From the NCBI RefSeq assembly GCF_023716865.1, contig NZ_CP092417.1:1590001-1654000 (forward strand): a stretch of DNA of 64,000 nucleotides, written 5' to 3'. This document shows, in pieces, positions 62,279 to 64,000 of this stretch. Position numbers and translations under genes: made by a program. The DNA comes from Endozoicomonas sp. SCSIO W0465. GTDB lineage: Bacteria > Pseudomonadota > Gammaproteobacteria > Pseudomonadales > Endozoicomonadaceae. Under the pieces are notes generated by a model. That model was not told the DNA's origin. It ran no database searches and saw only the letters and a program-made list of their open reading frames with translations. Each line of letters opens with the position of its first letter. Position 1 is the stretch's first letter.

Positions 62279-62593
62279 ATGTATCAGCCATTTGCAGCTG
62301 CACTGCGAGCTATACTCAGACGCAACCACTGGCAGGATCGACGAATTGCAGAAGAGGTAGGCGTGTCCAGATCAACCATTTCCCGCTGGCTCAATGGCAA
62401 ACAGGAACTGAGAAACCTGCAGGAGCTGGTGGATATTGCCGAAGCCCTGCAGGTAACGACGGATGAATTGCTGGGGCTGGCCGGTCATGAGATCAGCCAG
62501 ATTGTGGAACTGCTCAGGCAGTTGCCAGAGGATTTGCGGCAGGTGGAGTTGTCCAGGCTGCAGAAGCTGGTGGAGGACTACCGGGGGACGTAA
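62279..62593 (+). CDS. XRE-family helix-turn-helix regulator
   Basis: A 104-residue regulator. The helix-turn-helix is WQDRRIAEEVGVSRSTISRW followed by LNGKQELRNLQELVDIAEAL, a typical phage Cro/CI-like domain. The C-terminal 40 residues (EISQIVELLRQLPEDLRQVE) may dimerise. ATG 62279 has GGAG 6 bases upstream; ATG 62275 opens a different, non-conserved frame. It probably controls phage genes. Confidence 0.85.
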   Translation: MYQPFAAALRAILRRNHWQDRRIAEEVGVSRSTISRWLNGKQELRNLQELVDIAEALQVTTDELLGLAGHEISQIVELLRQLPEDLRQVELSRLQKLVEDYRGT

Positions 62594-62647
62594 AGCGGCT
62601 GAGAGGGTAGGCCGCTTTATACCTTCAGGCCATGATGGGCGCCATCG

Positions 62648-64000
62648 TTAAGCCACATCAGGTGCGGGGGGTTGATACGGAATGGCAATCTCTACCCCCA
62701 CCGAAGTACCCACTGCATTAAATGCCGTCACCTTCGCCACCAGCGCGGCTTTATCACCGGTAAACTGACTCAGGTCCATCATCGCACTGGTTACAGACGT
62801 TTCACTGGTGCGAATATTCGCGCCTTCAGTCAGTACTTCAACCCGGTACCCATCGGCTCTGGTGCTGTCGGTCCAGGCCAGCTTGAGCGCGTCACCAGTG
62901 AACGGTTCAGTGACCGTTAACCCGGTAATGGCATCCGGTTTACTGTCTACCAGTGGCACCGCTACCTCAAGACCTGCGGATTCTCCCACGGTATTCACGG
63001 CATACACACGGGCTGTCAGGTTGTTCAGATCGTATTCGGCCAGAGTAGTATCCATCATCACTTCAGGGTGCACGGTGTCAACCGATTCAGTGACAACGCC
63101 ACTGGCCAGCAGGTCAACCCGATACTTGTCGGCCTTCTCACTGGCCACCCAGCGCAGGCGAATCAGTGAACCGGCAAACGGCTCAGCCAGAATAAGGTCC
63201 GTTACCTGCTCAGGCGGCAGCGCCCACTTACCCGCCTCAATGCTGAACACCTCCGACCAGGCCCCCTGGCCGCCGCCAATCGCCGCTACCCGGAAGTAAT
63301 GCAACCCAGCAGGAATATTACTGGCCGTCATAGTGTTATAAACCGGAGTAGCCAACCGAAACCAGTTAGAACCATCCGCCGACTGATCAACAACAAACGA
63401 CCGCGCCCCGGGCTCAGGCAACCAAGACAAAATCAAATCCGTTTTCACTTCAGCAGACTGCAGCACCACAAACGACTTGATAGAAGGCAACACAGGCCGA
63501 ATCAAAGAATCACTGGGCAGATCAACCGGAGGCACTTCCAGCCCGTCATAGGAATGAACTTTCGGATTATCAATAAAGGCTATTAATCCAACTTTGTTGG
63601 AACTGGGGCTGATGTTCGTCACCACACAGTTTTTGCAGAGCGTATCGGCAGTGCCAAATTGATAGATGGTTCTGGCCATCTCCGTCCCGGTATAAACCGT
63701 AAAATCCGGAGACTGCTGCAATACCAGCTCATAGTCATTACTGCCGGGCATCACCCGATAAGGCCCAGCAGCCGTTCCGTCAGCCCGACGAAGATTGACA
63801 TAGTGCTGGCCAGCACCAAACACCACGGGCTCAGACGTGGTTAACGTCATCCCGTTTTTGGCAACAATAGAACCGGACTGGCCCCACCCAGGTATCTCCC
63901 AGGCAACGCCCACCGTATCCCCAAAATCCGAATTCAAAGCATCCAACTCAGTAGAAAACTTCACCTGCACATTCCGATACAGCTTTTTAGCCGAAAGAAA
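62648..64000 (-). CDS. Phage tail-tip / host-specificity protein J-like, partial
   Basis: The C-terminal part of a large phage tail protein that runs off the right edge (the frame is open to 64000). Residues near the start (VGVAWEIPGWGQSGSIVAKN) match the region of protein J that follows its tail-assembly domains. Then come three fibronectin type III-like repeats (PPEQVTDLILAEPFAGSLIR, KPDAITGLTVTEPFTGDALK and the one before). Such repeats display receptor-binding surfaces. The protein is at the tip of siphophage tails. With the regulator and repressor fragment, it marks a prophage or remnant next to ssrA. Confidence 0.8.
   Translation of the reverse strand, partial: FLSAKKLYRNVQVKFSTELDALNSDFGDTVGVAWEIPGWGQSGSIVAKNGMTLTTSEPVVFGAGQHYVNLRRADGTAAGPYRVMPGSNDYELVLQQSPDFTVYTGTEMARTIYQFGTADTLCKNCVVTNISPSSNKVGLIAFIDNPKVHSYDGLEVPPVDLPSDSLIRPVLPSIKSFVVLQSAEVKTDLILSWLPEPGARSFVVDQSADGSNWFRLATPVYNTMTASNIPAGLHYFRVAAIGGGQGAWSEVFSIEAGKWALPPEQVTDLILAEPFAGSLIRLRWVASEKADKYRVDLLASGVVTESVDTVHPEVMMDTTLAEYDLNNLTARVYAVNTVGESAGLEVAVPLVDSKPDAITGLTVTEPFTGDALKLAWTDSTRADGYRVEVLTEGANIRTSETSVTSAMMDLSQFTGDKAALVAKVTAFNAVGTSVGVEIAIPYQPPAPDVA

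Overview
The window looks like a chromosomal segment of a marine, probably host-associated gammaproteobacterium of the Oceanospirillales type. Endozoicomonas is my best guess, but that is inference. The basis is a gammaproteobacterial housekeeping order (grpE-dnaK-dnaJ, recN, fur, bamE, rnfH/ratA, smpB-ssrA; lptE-holA), a RoxSR-type redox two-component pair, and a heavy insertion sequence (IS) load. Five IS families can be recognised: IS66, IS3, ISKra4, IS630 and an IS1595-like stump.

Layout. 1-3.3 kb: a cut IS66 copy meets a complete inverted IS66, which has removed the 5' end of a polysaccharide deacetylase gene. 3.5-11.3 kb: aspartoacylase-like amidohydrolase, katG, lptE-holA, a small unknown gene and ilvD. 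11.4-20.2 kb is an accessory region. It holds a short inverted-repeat element (MITE-like), a protein with about a dozen 13-residue repeats, a frameshifted phage tape-measure gene, an AT-rich orphan, an IS3 element between two gene stumps, the 3' end of a tyrosine integrase, an ISKra4 element, and a complete second tmRNA gene. 20.2-40.4 kb: galM, then a molybdenum block in three parts. These are moaA with a structured leader, mobB and moeA, and the run mobA-moaB-moaC-moaD-moaE-modA-modB-modC. Between them lie a metallophosphoesterase with an in-frame TGA, a CbbX/SpoVK-type AAA+ ATPase, a Pho-box-controlled Na/Pi symporter, roxSR, a TVP38 membrane protein, a NYN-domain protein, a cold-shock protein and a glycine-rich stress-type protein. 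40.5-47.2 kb: a clean IS66 insertion with an 8-bp target duplication, uvrA, an orphan membrane protein and an IS630 element. 47.4-61.2 kb: a CNNM/CorC-type protein, a response-regulator stump, the heat-shock cluster with two sigma32-type promoters, recN with a LexA box, two YodC-like paralogues, fur, bamE, rnfH, ratA, a sodium symporter, smpB and the resident ssrA. 61.3 kb to the end: phage-derived genes (S24 repressor fragment, XRE regulator, tail-tip protein with fibronectin-like repeats that runs off the edge).

How the genes work together. The molybdenum genes cover molybdate uptake (ModABC), cyclic pyranopterin formation (MoaA, MoaC), sulfur transfer (MoaD, MoaE), adenylylation and metal insertion (MoaB, MoeA) and the guanine dinucleotide step (MobA, MobB). 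No molybdoenzyme lies in the window. The chaperone, SOS, iron and translation-rescue genes on the right are core functions.

The most unusual feature is a pair of complete tmRNA genes about 41 kb apart on opposite strands. They encode different degradation tags: ANDNSFNGAMAA beside smpB, and AKTAANDSSYALAA in the accessory region next to a broken integrase.
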